64,000 nucleotides of DNA from Janthinobacterium sp. (GTDB lineage: Bacteria > Pseudomonadota > Gammaproteobacteria > Burkholderiales > Burkholderiaceae_D). The position numbers and the translations under genes were made by a program. The stretch spans positions 80,409-144,408 of the forward strand of contig PKWL01000112.1 in NCBI GenBank assembly GCA_003133225.1. The letters run 5' to 3'. The notes under the pieces were generated by a model. The model worked only from the letters and a program-made list of their open reading frames with translations. It did no database searches and had not been told where the DNA came from. This document shows, piece after piece, positions 26,801 to 33,684 of this stretch. How positions within the stretch are numbered: the first letter of the stretch is position 1; every line of letters begins with the position of its first letter.

Positions 26801-27715
26801 AAGCTGTCGGAATTGATGGGCACCATCGACGACACCACGCTGGTGCATACCCTCGGCTCGTCCTATTCTCAAGGCATGGTCGGCGACACCGGGCGCAAGA
26901 TCAACGACGCGATGTTCAAGTACAACCTCGTTGAGCAGATGAACACGTCCATGCGCGTAGCGGCCATGCCAGCGGCGCTTAGTTTCCTGGCCAAGCACGC
27001 GGATGGCACCAACAGCTTCCACAGTGACCGTTGGCTGGCCGAGCTGAACCTCAAGCGGGGCGACGTGATCATGGGCAAGGACCGCCCGCTTCTGACCTTC
27101 GATGATTTCAAGGGTCACGGCATGAGTGATGACGCGGCAACCGCGGCAGCTCTCAAGATGCGCGGAGCGGTCAACAAATGGGTCGATGGAGCCATTTTAA
27201 GGCCCAATGCAGCCCACAAACCAGTCTGGGCCAATGACCCACACTTCGCGCTGGTGTCGCACCTGAAACAGTTCGTGTATAGTTTCAACGAGACGATCAT
27301 CAAGCGCACGATCAACGAGGCGCGGCACGGCAACTACACCCCAGCCATGGCCTTGGCCAGTTACGTGCCGACCATGATGGCAGCCGATTACGTCAAGGGC
27401 ATGATCATCGGCGGCGGTGCGCAGCCGGCGTATAAGGACGGCTGGGATTTTGCGGACTACCTCGGCAACGGCATGCAGCGCGCGGGGCTGTTCTCCATCT
27501 CCCAGTTCGGGCTCGACGCCTACAAGAACATCCACATGGGCGGCACTGGCGTGGGGGCGCTGTCGGGGCCGATGCTTGAGCAGATCGGCGACTCGCTGCA
27601 CACGCTGGGCGGCAGAGGAAATGTCGGCTCGACAGTGCTGGACGCGATGCCGCTGTCGCCAATTGCCAAGGCGATTGGCCACTCGGGCGGGCCTGACTCG
27701 ATGTTTAGCGATTAA
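20801..27715 (+). CDS. Giant internal virion protein with HExxH zinc-peptidase-like site
   Basis: This 2304-aa protein has Gly/Ala-rich membrane-active stretches at residues 100-150, long helical sections and a polar middle, as in large ejection proteins such as T7 gp16 and polyvalent phage proteins. At residues 1504-1508 there is HESLH within GTAFHESLHGFIQHM, the HExxH site of zinc peptidases. A downstream EERAAYMYQFY could give the third ligand. The C-terminal 450 residues (NAIVYQNIRLLPMAVFSM, SHLKQFVYSFNETIIKRT) are the part most like internal virion proteins. It fills 11% of the window as one intact frame and is followed by the late terminator. Peptidase activity is inferred. Confidence 0.6.
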   Translation: MPKYAPTISLRGPDQPDATPVTADDLYRSDNNVFSQGLRSGATAAGGQLHALVGGVGEAAGAADFAKQQYAASLAAQQQAAAQAPLINDYHQINGVRSAGQYLAGQAGQMTPALAMGAVGAAAAPELAGAGALVGATLGTAPSMIGSEIQQQQQNPAAMQHSAGDRLAMAGGVGLAKSALMNVVPQVMGGKIFGRGAEQVAGQVGESAITRAVSKKAMLASNLGEGVVGNAAAGVGSEALGQHVASYYDPTRDTSQDNQHLFDAGAAGAIVGAPFGLAGFAGEAMHGKGAAAPAADGATSPGIVGQLTDMAKGAVSKMTGAFSKGESDASSPVDVTPADSVQGQVAGFMKDTAGSMVQRGAQVKAWAQGLVGDENLPDSVRAQVQSAASNIGDAANQAFIATTKFASDAYAKTGGPDSAAIRKTLTDIWGHATDAVDSKTGVDIPAMMSNISDALNSGLDGVKNADYGAILGKLKDTFGQLGDAAKDPRQAFETVAKAARDALNSVNEADFSSALSGAKDLAGKAVDAVQTGVGKISDIINPKEPVDLTAARKLAAGDDGVGSIDPDAYTKASPEAQQVMADQSKQSMLDQATSIAKNLYNNHALSAEDKASLDAMGGDFSTAANSMKVGVIKMATDASVKLSGIIGDTHDFIKSQYDKQFGSDTKSEMGSGIREVVSSTIMPFLEQHRPDVLKNPRDIQRIGDSVRMFAAMANKGDVDMQAVRYMHSIFGGQTLRDVVMGVHKAISGDADPAATKNFMKVMGKIQGEEISSDSLGKSVSAAMDPEALKQRTAADPNYLNTVVRGIRSHVDESAYANMGKHEADIAKLDFNLGMQKEFGSKSKGIIASFAKDAERTSAKPSTMEDKAPGETDHMNSDNVRTVQPGEAIESKFSTGDLADKFDEPQFHGKGFKHDMVLTKEAHARLGVEGKPAADTLLEENQKKYGGHKSVDFVPFKDLPKEVQQHHIDRLTETYQKRIDAGDDEKTAIKAANDAHGSPRDVGMVRTEGMKQEGRMSAAEFQDIRVDTSKTSHRNSPSRIDTGVKGAVLDAIKMVRMFQSDARTETLSGAEHGKERLAHVFMEAVAAAQDHLGKAFEIPDDVVVQDKGGVKTTWGEIKGLTGRPEDKAAMSTEELHAREMKKNEERKNPLTPEQIDNRVALHEKLAGMSTSELQAHSTDLANRREEAEQNVSDRIEAMKKAHTRFSKTDVAELYRKHGVQDIRDEQGFTDREVNRRMGVKDEDGRGPDMVDATETDPNTEIHEAVKGLGEKGAKRLVGMDGAALNNGPARATEGNVNAIHRDVQATIDRLEGSKNVVANGLGKKARALDAISHEMNNADSSKFSAFMRDAKNTSEVSGLINDLTAKYKTLLETPTVEPRVDKTPNSARAPSDVSGRRPADAEQSQWKGSELKKAEASGGQTLGGGKDDKAHAETLSRQNTGTKTLSPKEMREVSAHLDKVLPGVETAFKGLLHAGDYDRRMDNGKLKDFVNLSIHSLDAMGTAFHESLHGFIQHMRETDLHKVNDALYKAADSMVMRGKLEKLLANEPGALDQIRAAGGSEERAAYMYQFYHTFDPATGKRMLELNEAPRTIVGKIADFIQKTLGMWTGNERAAQIMDYFHSGEYAKDGMGDRNAVSRVLLERGTNKTFEAIKKNFAPIIHIANGIISGGDAALGDMHNPAIDKLRKLINPNTSDTHMQDGFLGAARTQRTQELNGLMSEFAKTNVTADQMQEALEQLQSGKPASTPGVRLLAGEGGPIRKLLDKMHAYMTAAGVDVKDMGVGKGYFPVVWDPSYIASNQKAFKAMLEPYVRSGQFKGSTDQLIQRLMTNDGNEFGIETTRPGMQSLKDRKLDFISQADRAPFLQKNLIQTINSYVTQATRRAEWARRFGDDGKGLTALMGEAVTKHGASKQDMKLVDNFIKGVDGTLGDDIDPGLRRLFGNAIVYQNIRLLPMAVFSMAVDPMGIVVRGGTVKDAFNAFKRGITEVKSGFEKNPQRDEWYKLSELMGTIDDTTLVHTLGSSYSQGMVGDTGRKINDAMFKYNLVEQMNTSMRVAAMPAALSFLAKHADGTNSFHSDRWLAELNLKRGDVIMGKDRPLLTFDDFKGHGMSDDAATAAALKMRGAVNKWVDGAILRPNAAHKPVWANDPHFALVSHLKQFVYSFNETIIKRTINEARHGNYTPAMALASYVPTMMAADYVKGMIIGGGAQPAYKDGWDFADYLGNGMQRAGLFSISQFGLDAYKNIHMGGTGVGALSGPMLEQIGDSLHTLGGRGNVGSTVLDAMPLSPIAKAIGHSGGPDSMFSD

Positions 27716-28010
27716 ACGGAACTGTGGAACGAGGATTTGACGCTAAGTCCTTGTTTTAATTACTTGTTCTGTTGTTCTGTTCTATTTCTAAATTTAATTT
27801 GATTAGAAAAATATATAGAACATAGTAAGTAGTGTAGTAGGCATACAGAAGAAAGTTTTGGGAAGCAGCACAAATGGCACAGTGCTGGTTCTGTATAAAC
27901 TGTTTATATCGTTTGTGGGCTCGCGCTGTATCACGAGTGATTGGATATATTTCGGGGCTCTACGCTGCGGCTAAAAATAGCCGTCCATTGTGTGGGCCAA
28001 AATAAAGAGG
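27716..28010. other. AT-rich gap after late block, no gene
   Basis: I see no supported gene here. The start is markedly AT-rich. TGTTCT occurs three times within 27764-27784. A small perfect hairpin CGGCTA-AAAA-TAGCCG lies at 27968-27983. The larger inverted repeat at 27778-27822 and the terminator at 28011 are listed separately. Confidence 0.5.
27778..27822. repeat. AT-rich inverted repeat
   Basis: TGTTCTAT (27778-27785) pairs with ATAGAACA (27815-27822), and TTCTAA (27786-27791) pairs with TTAGAA (27803-27808). The result is a 14-bp interrupted palindrome just after the last late gene. It could be a protein-binding site or transcript end structure. Confidence 0.45.
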
Positions 28011-28043
28011 AGGGCGGCCCGGTGTTAATGGGTCGCCCTTTTT
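28011..28043 (+). terminator. Rho-independent terminator between convergent phage blocks
   Basis: AGGGCGGCCC (28011-28020) and GGGTCGCCCT (28030-28039) form a 10-bp stem with one G-U pair and a 9-nt loop, followed by TTTT. It ends the plus-strand late block right before the convergent minus-strand block. Confidence 0.8.
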
Positions 28044-28046
28044 GGT

Positions 28047-28229
28047 TTAGTCGCCTAATTTACATAAGGCGTCGTTGATGCGGTCGTCGATGGTTTCGAG
28101 TGCGTGCCAGAGCGGACTGCCAAATTCAACTAGTGTCGCTTGCGCTTCCTTGATACGCTCCTGCGCGACATGCAGCTCATTGACCACATAGTCGAGGTCA
28201 TCTACGGCGTCCATCAGTTTTGTCTTCAT
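28047..28229 (-). CDS. 60-aa helical phage protein, unknown
   Basis: The start at 28229 is chosen over longer frames because it overlaps the preceding stop as ATGA and gives a clean helical product (MKTKLMDAVDDLDYVVNEL, AQERIKEAQATLVEFG). It is the last gene of a seven-gene minus-strand chain. The charged heptad-like pattern suggests a short coiled coil. Function unknown. Confidence 0.6.
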   Translation of the reverse strand: MKTKLMDAVDDLDYVVNELHVAQERIKEAQATLVEFGSPLWHALETIDDRINDALCKLGD

Positions 28230-28366
28230 AACTGCTCTCTCATCGCCATGGCAACGACTTCGTCGAAGCTGACGCCGAGGCACAAGGCTTTGCAGGCCGT
28301 GCCACAGATCAGGAACCACGACATGCGGAGCTGTTGATCGATGTACTCGGGGATGATCTCTTTCAT
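28226..28366 (-). CDS. 46-aa phage microprotein
   Basis: A short frame that exactly bridges its neighbours with ATGA overlaps at both ends (28363-28366 and 28226-28229). The product starts MKEIIPEYIDQQLRMSW and has three Cys in a hydrophobic middle (FLICGTACKALCLGV). The overlaps make it a real gene candidate despite its size. Confidence 0.55.
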   Translation of the reverse strand: MKEIIPEYIDQQLRMSWFLICGTACKALCLGVSFDEVVAMAMREQL

Positions 28367-28560
28367 GGTTGCGCTCCATTGATCTGGTCGATCAGTTTGT
28401 CGACCGCCGCATGAATGCCGACTCTGCGGTCAGAGGGCTCGAACGTGAGCTCGGTGCCGCCCTCCGTGCGTATGGTGGCGGTGCCCCGATCTTCGTTGAT
28501 CATGATCTCGGCGATCTGATCCGCAGCGACCCAGCGGTACTCGCTCAGTTTGATCATCAT
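28363..28560 (-). CDS. 65-aa phage protein, unknown
   Basis: The product (MMIKLSEYRWVAADQIAEIM, later TIRTEGGTELTFEPSDRRVG) looks like a small beta-rich domain with a helical tail. It starts in an ATGA overlap with the gene upstream and ends in one with the 46-aa gene. Small regulatory or anti-host protein is possible; nothing more can be said. Confidence 0.65.
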   Translation of the reverse strand: MMIKLSEYRWVAADQIAEIMINEDRGTATIRTEGGTELTFEPSDRRVGIHAAVDKLIDQINGAQP

Positions 28561-28868
28561 GACATGTCCCTCGCATCCCGAATCTGGCGCTGTTCCTCGT
28601 TATGGGCAACGCTGTCAGTTTGCCGCTGGTAGCAGTTGAAGCCGAGGAAGGGCCATACCTTATCCGCAAGTGCCGGGCCGAGGTCTGACGCCTCACAATG
28701 GCTCATCACCAGTTCGTCGTCCTCAAGTGGGTCTGTGCGCTCGATGATCAGGCAGCAGCCGTCGTGCGGGTGGCATGTGAAGACCATCACCCGGCCCCAC
28801 TTCTTATGTATGTGCTCGCTGCCATGGGTGATCATGAGTTTGGCGCGATCCTCTGGTGTGAAGTTCAT
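28557..28868 (-). CDS. 103-aa phage protein, unknown
   Basis: The gene starts four bases inside the end of the DNA ligase gene (ATGA). The product has three His and Cys-rich points (FTCHPHDGCCLIIERTD, SHCEASD) that could bind a metal. Otherwise there is no recognisable domain. It is co-transcribed and coupled with the ligase, so a role in phage DNA metabolism or early takeover is plausible. Confidence 0.65.
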   Translation of the reverse strand: MNFTPEDRAKLMITHGSEHIHKKWGRVMVFTCHPHDGCCLIIERTDPLEDDELVMSHCEASDLGPALADKVWPFLGFNCYQRQTDSVAHNEEQRQIRDARDMS

Positions 28869-29821
28869 GCTGCCTCCTTCAGCGCCAGATCAGCCTTTGG
28901 CCGGTGGCACTTGTAGCGGGCTTGCCGAGGCGCGTCAAGGACGCCGGTATCGAGCGACGTGTATTTGAACGGATGGCCGACGATCAGCGACTGGTCCTTG
29001 AACATGGCGATGCGGTCCTTATGTTTCAGCGCGCCGGGGCCGACGCGGATGGTCTGCCCGGTCTCAACATCGGTGGCGATGATCGTGCCGATCATGCCGT
29101 TGCCGACCTTGTTCTCCTTGTGGGCGCTGCGCTCGGTGCGTCCCAGCGAGTTGGTCTTGGCCTCATTGTTGTTCTGCTGCGCTTCCTCGACGGCGGTGCA
29201 GATCGCATCTTTGTCCGAGGTCGGCTTGAAGCGCCAGAAGTCGTTCAGCGTCTCCGTGGCGCGGCCCGACTTGTGCATCGCCTTCGGGTCGCGGAAGATC
29301 GCGCCTTCATATTTCCTGGCGAGGCAGTCGTCGATCCATGCCTGGGCCTGCTCAGCATTTTTGATCCAGACCCAAGGCAGCAGGCAAACACCCAAAGTCT
29401 TCACGTTGTCGAGCTGCCCCTGTAATGCTTGGTAGCGCTCCAGGTAGGGCAGATGCACCACATCAGCGTGCAGGTAGTCGAACAAGTTCCACACGACATT
29501 GATGGGCAACTCCGTCTGCCCCTTCTTCAACTTGGACGTATTCATGAGGCCGGTGGTTAGACTGCACAGTGTCTTGCCCGCCGGCAGCGTGGCGTTGGTC
29601 AGCAGCCCGTCGAACGTAATCTCGCCATCGAACCCGGTGTAGATCGGGCTGGCATACATCGCCACGACGGCGCTGTTGTCAAATGGGTCGAGCGAGCGCC
29701 CGGTTAAGCCGCCTGTGATGTGGCAACCACGCACGCCGTCGACTTTGCGAAAACCCATGAGCGGATAACGCAGTTTGGCGAAGACCACATCGACTGCTAG
29801 TTGTGGTTTGAGCTTGGTCAT
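28865..29821 (-). CDS. ATP-dependent DNA ligase (phage type)
   Basis: A 318-aa ligase of the small phage type (T7-like, catalytic core plus OB fold). Motif I is FRKVDGVRG with the adenylated Lys26 and the D-G-R set. Motif III is FDGEIT, motif IV KYEGAIFRDP and motif V FWRFKP. The C-terminal part with VGNGMIGTIIATDVETG and RIAMFKDQSLIVGHPFKY is the OB-fold domain. It seals nicks in duplex DNA during phage replication or repair. It sits in the middle of the minus-strand chain, coupled by ATGA to both neighbours. Confidence 0.88.
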   Translation of the reverse strand: MTKLKPQLAVDVVFAKLRYPLMGFRKVDGVRGCHITGGLTGRSLDPFDNSAVVAMYASPIYTGFDGEITFDGLLTNATLPAGKTLCSLTTGLMNTSKLKKGQTELPINVVWNLFDYLHADVVHLPYLERYQALQGQLDNVKTLGVCLLPWVWIKNAEQAQAWIDDCLARKYEGAIFRDPKAMHKSGRATETLNDFWRFKPTSDKDAICTAVEEAQQNNNEAKTNSLGRTERSAHKENKVGNGMIGTIIATDVETGQTIRVGPGALKHKDRIAMFKDQSLIVGHPFKYTSLDTGVLDAPRQARYKCHRPKADLALKEAA

Positions 29822-30003
29822 GGCGCGTCCCCCTTCAATGTCTCGGACAACCGCTTGCTCGAAAGCGCCACGAAGAGTGACGGTGACGTGTTGGGCACGG
29901 GCAGATAGAAAGCGTCGGAGCCCATATGTGCGCTCAGCTCAAGCGCCGAGTCCACGACGGCCTGCTCCAGCCGCAACCTGCGCGCATTGAAGATATCGTT
30001 CAT
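29818..30003 (-). CDS. 61-aa phage protein, unknown
   Basis: The start at 30003 is preferred: it has an AAAGGA site about nine bases upstream and overlaps the preceding stop as ATGA, whereas the longer frame is inside the neighbour. The product (MNDIFNARRLRLEQAVVDSA, then LPVPNTSPSLFVALSSKRL) is helix followed by a Pro/Ser linker. It ends in an ATGA overlap with the ligase start. Confidence 0.6.
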   Translation of the reverse strand: MNDIFNARRLRLEQAVVDSALELSAHMGSDAFYLPVPNTSPSLFVALSSKRLSETLKGDAP

Positions 30004-30269
30004 TTCTTTTTTCCTTTGGTGGGTAATGCAACTTTGCTTTTGAATACGATTGACCATGCCTTGTGGCAAAGGGCGTCGCGGTCGGAGTTGTTGCGGGTAT
30101 GCACAAACGCCCTGGCCGCCTCGTCCGTTTTAAAGATGTCGGACTGGTCGTCCTTTTGAATCTCGTACTGGACCCGGCCGTCCCATATCTCAAACACGTC
30201 CCAGCCTTGGGCGCGCGCTGCTGTAGAATCTTGCTTGGTCCACAGATTTGGGTTGGTACTCTCGGTCAT
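30000..30269 (-). CDS. 89-aa phage protein, first gene of minus-strand chain
   Basis: A 89-aa product (TKQDSTAARAQGWDVFEIWD, VQYEIQKDDQSDIFKTDEAA) with an AAGGA site upstream. The middle, with alternating strand and helix and an ARAFVHTRN segment, resembles small phage proteins of the DUF-type that occur near replication genes, but I cannot name a family. It has a Lys-rich C-terminus (TKGKKK). It is the promoter-proximal gene of the chain; the 280 bp upstream hold direct repeats. Confidence 0.6.
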   Translation of the reverse strand: MTESTNPNLWTKQDSTAARAQGWDVFEIWDGRVQYEIQKDDQSDIFKTDEAARAFVHTRNNSDRDALCHKAWSIVFKSKVALPTKGKKK

Positions 30270-30323
30270 AAATGTTTGGTCCTTCTGGTTAAGACGTGAA
30301 AATTATTTTAGTAATAGAGAGTG

Positions 30324-30432
30324 CTAAGTCATTGATTTTAAAGGCTCTTATTTTACCATAAGAGAGCGTAAGAGAGCGTTAGAAAGCAGTAGAGTTTAAT
30401 CGATCTATTTACTAAGTCATTGATTTATAAGG
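30324..30432. repeat. Paired 21-nt direct repeats at the prophage-host junction
   Basis: CTAAGTCATTGATTT-TAAAGG (30324-30344) and CTAAGTCATTGATTT-ATAAGG (30412-30432) agree at 19 of 21 positions. Between them lie three 10-bp units, TAAGAGAGCG, TAAGAGAGCG and TTAGAAAGCA (30359-30388). They precede the minus-strand phage block and the host mltG gene. They may be operators or promoters of the phage block, or one copy may be the attachment-site core. Confidence 0.6.
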
Positions 30433-30549
30433 GAACTTGCAGATTGGTCTAACACCAGACTACGATGAGGGACCCATTATAATGATGTCGCGAAAATCGC
30501 GCCGGTCGCTGACAAAAAGGGCTTGCAATCACCACTTGGCTTCGAAGAG

Positions 30550-31536
30550 ATGGCATTTATAACCAAACTGATCACCCGATCCCTAGTTGTTGCATTAGTG
30601 GGGGCCGCGGCTTTTGCCTACTGGGCAAAGCAGCCCATCACCGTGCAGGAACCGGCGATTGAATTCACAATTTTGCCCGGCAGCGGCGCCGGCGCCGCAG
30701 GGCAACAGATGGCCGCTGCCGGGGTGCCGCTGCAACCCATCCTGTTCAACTTGCTGGCACGCGTCACGGCCAAGAGTGCGAAGCTGAAGGCGGGCTCTTA
30801 TGAATTAAAACCGGGTACCACCCCATTGCAGCTGTTAAATCAACTCGTGCGGGGCGCCTTCGCGCAAGAGTCGTTGACAATCATCGAGGGCTGGACTTTC
30901 CGGCAAATGCGGCAGGCGCTGGCCGCCCATACGGGCTTAAAGCATGATACGGTCAACTTGACAGATCAAGCCCTGATGGCGCAAATATCGCCAGAATTCA
31001 AAGCCCCCGAAGGCCTGTTTTTTCCAGATACCTATTTGTTCGCCAAGGGCAGCAGCGATCTGCAAATTTATAAACAGGCGCACATGACATTGATCGCGCA
31101 TCTTACCGAGGCTTGGGAAAAGCGCGATCCAAGCTTGCCCTATGCCACACCGTACGAAGCCTTGATCATGGCATCCATCGTCGAAAAGGAAACCGGGCAA
31201 AAGTCCGAGCGCGGATTGATCGCCGGCGTGTTTGTCAACCGCCTGAAGCTCGGCATGCTGCTGCAAACCGATCCGACCGTCATTTATGGGATGGGCGAAA
31301 AATACGACGGCAAGATCAGAAAGCGCGATTTGGAGACTGACACGCCTTACAATACGTACATGCGGGCAGGCTTGCCGTCGACGCCGATCGCGTTGCCGGG
31401 CGCGCAATCGTTGACGGCAGCGCTGGCGCCGGCCAGGACGGACGCGCTGTATTTTGTCTCTCGCGGCGATGGCACCAGCCAGTTTTCCGGCAACTTGACC
31501 GAGCACAATCGGGCAGTGAATCAATATCACCGATAG
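30550..31536 (+). CDS. mltG: Endolytic murein transglycosylase MltG
   Basis: The 328-aa protein has an N-terminal membrane anchor ([20 protein letters not shown]), a LysM-like part and the YceG catalytic domain. The catalytic Glu212 is in [32 protein letters not shown] and [21 protein letters not shown] are the family signatures. MltG cuts nascent glycan strands at the inner membrane and helps set their length. The ATG at 30550 is used; a TTG at 30523 with AAAAGG close by would add nine residues. It leads the host operon mltG-tmk-holB. The prophage ends just upstream, so its promoter may now contain phage DNA. Confidence 0.93.
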   Translation: MAFITKLITRSLVVALVGAAAFAYWAKQPITVQEPAIEFTILPGSGAGAAGQQMAAAGVPLQPILFNLLARVTAKSAKLKAGSYELKPGTTPLQLLNQLVRGAFAQESLTIIEGWTFRQMRQALAAHTGLKHDTVNLTDQALMAQISPEFKAPEGLFFPDTYLFAKGSSDLQIYKQAHMTLIAHLTEAWEKRDPSLPYATPYEALIMASIVEKETGQKSERGLIAGVFVNRLKLGMLLQTDPTVIYGMGEKYDGKIRKRDLETDTPYNTYMRAGLPSTPIALPGAQSLTAALAPARTDALYFVSRGDGTSQFSGNLTEHNRAVNQYHR

Positions 31537-31549
31537 GCATGCTAGATCC

Positions 31550-32197
31550 ATGACCAAAAAGAGCGGCAGAGCGGCACGATTTATCAGTTTTGAGGGCATC
31601 GACGGTGCCGGCAAATCGACGCACATCGGTTTCGTCGCCGATTTCCTGCAAAGGCGCGGTATCAATCTGGTCACTTCGCGCGAACCGGGCGGCACCGTGC
31701 TGGGCGAGAAACTGCGCGATTTGTTATTGCACGAAAAAATGCATCTCGAAACGGAAGCGTTGCTGATGTTTGCCAGCCGGCGCGAGCACATCGCCCAGGT
31801 GATCGCGCCGGCTCTGGCGCGCGGCGACTGGGTCATTTCGGACCGATTTACCGATGCCAGTTTTGCTTACCAGGGTGGCGGACGCGGCTTGAATTTGCAA
31901 AAAATGGAGACGCTCGAGCAATGGGTGCATCCGGATTTGCAGCCGGATCTCACATTCTTGTTCGATGTTCCACTTGAAGTAGCGCGCGCCCGGCTCAACG
32001 CCACGCGCGCGCTTGACAAGTTCGAGCAGGAGCATGCCGACTTTTTTTCTGCCACGCGTCAGGAATATCTGCGCCGCGCGGCCCAGTTCCCGCAACGTTT
32101 CCGGGTCATCGATTCCACCCAGACGATTGCCAAGACGCAAGCGCAACTTGTCAAAATTCTGAACGAACTCCTTGCAGTTAGCGCGCCGCTCGATTGA
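31550..32197 (+). CDS. tmk: Thymidylate kinase
   Basis: A 215-aa kinase that converts dTMP to dTDP with ATP. The P-loop [11 protein letters not shown] is at residues 14-24, [13 protein letters not shown] carries the DRY/F-type base-contact and lid parts, and [12 protein letters not shown] is the dTMP-binding element. The product length is usual. It starts 13 bases after mltG and is followed by holB, the standard betaproteobacterial order. Regulation is presumably by the mltG promoter. Confidence 0.95.
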   Translation: MTKKSGRAARFISFEGIDGAGKSTHIGFVADFLQRRGINLVTSREPGGTVLGEKLRDLLLHEKMHLETEALLMFASRREHIAQVIAPALARGDWVISDRFTDASFAYQGGGRGLNLQKMETLEQWVHPDLQPDLTFLFDVPLEVARARLNATRALDKFEQEHADFFSATRQEYLRRAAQFPQRFRVIDSTQTIAKTQAQLVKILNELLAVSAPLD

Positions 32198-32243
32198 AGC
32201 TGATTGACGTCAATGATCGCCGCCCCCTGTTTTAGAATAAACC

Positions 32244-33275
32244 ATGACTAATTCAATTTACCCTTGGCAAGAAAATGCCTGGCAACAATTGCAGCTGCTA
32301 CGCCAGCGCATGCCGCATGCGATCTTGTTTTATGGCGCCGGCGGGATCGGCAAATCCGACTTCATCGAGCGCTTCGCCCAGTCGCTGCTGTGCGAGGAAG
32401 TGCAAGCCGACGGCCATGCCTGTGGCCGATGCGCCTCCTGCGGCTGGTTCTCGCAGCACAATCACCCCGACTACCGGCGTCTGCGGCCGGAGGCGCTGGA
32501 AGACGAGCCGCCCACCGACGATGAGGGCGGCGAATTGGATGGCGCAAAAAAAGGCACCAAATCAACCAAGGCGCCATCGAAAGAGATCAAGGTCGAACAG
32601 GTCCGCGCGCTGGCCGACTTCATGAACATGTCGACCCATCGGCACGGTTTGCGCCTGGTGGTCTTGTATCCGGCTGATGCGCTCAATGTGCCGGCCTCGA
32701 ATGCGTTGCTAAAGACACTGGAAGAGCCGCCACCGAACACTGTCTTCCTGTTGGCGGCGAATAAGCTGGATCGTTTGCTGCCCACCATTTTGTCGCGCTG
32801 CCGCAAGTTCTCGCTACCGATGCCCACGCGTGAGCAGGCCTTACATTGGCTCGAGGCGCAAGACGTGCCCAACGCCGAGCACAGCTTATGCGAGCACGGC
32901 GGGGCGCCCCTAACCGCGTTTGCCGAGGCCGCCAGCGGCGACGCCATGGAAGGTCTGCTGCAGTTGCTAGCTCACCCGAGCGTCGAAGGCGCCCTCAAAA
33001 CGGCAGAAAAATTGCAGAAGGCGCCACTCGGCGCGCTTGTTTCTTGTCTGCAGCGCTGGCTTTATGACTTGTTTTCGTACAAACTGGCCGGGATCGTCCG
33101 CTATTATCCCCGTTACTTGAAGGAGGTGGCAGGATTGGCCGAGCGTGTTCAGCTCAACTGCATGATGGGCGCGATCAACCGCGCCAACGAGCGCCGCGCG
33201 ATCGCCGACCATCCGCTGTCACCCAAGCTGTTTATCGAGGACATGTTGCTCGATTACGCCGCATGTTGTGCTTGA
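32244..33275 (+). CDS. holB: DNA polymerase III subunit delta prime
   Basis: A 343-aa clamp-loader subunit. Walker A-like GAGGIGKSDF is at residues 31-40 and zinc-binding cysteines are in CGRCASCGWF. The SRC-type sensor appears as LSRCRKFSLPMPT, and the EEPPPNTVFLLAANKLDRLLPTI block is typical. A charged insertion (DDEGGELDGAKKGTKSTKAP) separates the zinc part from the rest. It works within the gamma complex that loads the sliding clamp. The gene follows tmk by 46 bases and precedes pilZ. Confidence 0.93.
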   Translation: MTNSIYPWQENAWQQLQLLRQRMPHAILFYGAGGIGKSDFIERFAQSLLCEEVQADGHACGRCASCGWFSQHNHPDYRRLRPEALEDEPPTDDEGGELDGAKKGTKSTKAPSKEIKVEQVRALADFMNMSTHRHGLRLVVLYPADALNVPASNALLKTLEEPPPNTVFLLAANKLDRLLPTILSRCRKFSLPMPTREQALHWLEAQDVPNAEHSLCEHGGAPLTAFAEAASGDAMEGLLQLLAHPSVEGALKTAEKLQKAPLGALVSCLQRWLYDLFSYKLAGIVRYYPRYLKEVAGLAERVQLNCMMGAINRANERRAIADHPLSPKLFIEDMLLDYAACCA

Positions 33276-33285
33276 AAGGAAGTCA

Positions 33286-33663
33286 ATGACAGGCATCCCC
33301 ACTGATTCGAACGCCATGCCCGTTGCTAGGCCGTCGGTGCTGTCGCTCGCGATTAAAGAAAAAGCCGCCTTATACGCGGCCTACATGCCTTTCCTGAAGT
33401 TCGGCGGCATGTTCGTTCCGAGCCAAAAGTCGTACAAGATTGGCGACGAGATTTATCTGATCCTCGCGTTGATGGACGATCCGAACAAATATCCGATCGC
33501 CGGCAAGGTGGCTTGGATCACGCCGCTCGGCGCCAATAACAACAAAGCGCAAGGCATCGGCGTGCATTTCCCCGACGACGAAAACGGCCAACGCGCCAAA
33601 CGCCGCATCGAGGAAATTCTTGGCGCCGCCTTGCGCTCGTCACGCGCGACCCACACTCTTTAA
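33286..33663 (+). CDS. pilZ: PilZ-domain type IV pilus assembly protein
   Basis: ATG 33286 with AAAGGA at 33275-33280 gives 125 aa. The sequence (AYMPFLKFGGMFVPSQKSY, DEIYLILALMDDPNKYPIAG, WITPLGANNNKAQGIGVHF) is that of the small PilZ protein encoded beside holB and tatD in many Gram-negatives. It lacks the RxxxR and (D/N)xSxxG c-di-GMP motifs, as do the true pilus-assembly PilZ proteins. Known members act with FimX and PilB in pilus biogenesis. Confidence 0.88.
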   Translation: MTGIPTDSNAMPVARPSVLSLAIKEKAALYAAYMPFLKFGGMFVPSQKSYKIGDEIYLILALMDDPNKYPIAGKVAWITPLGANNNKAQGIGVHFPDDENGQRAKRRIEEILGAALRSSRATHTL

Positions 33664-33684
33664 GGTTCAACTCCAACCGCACCC

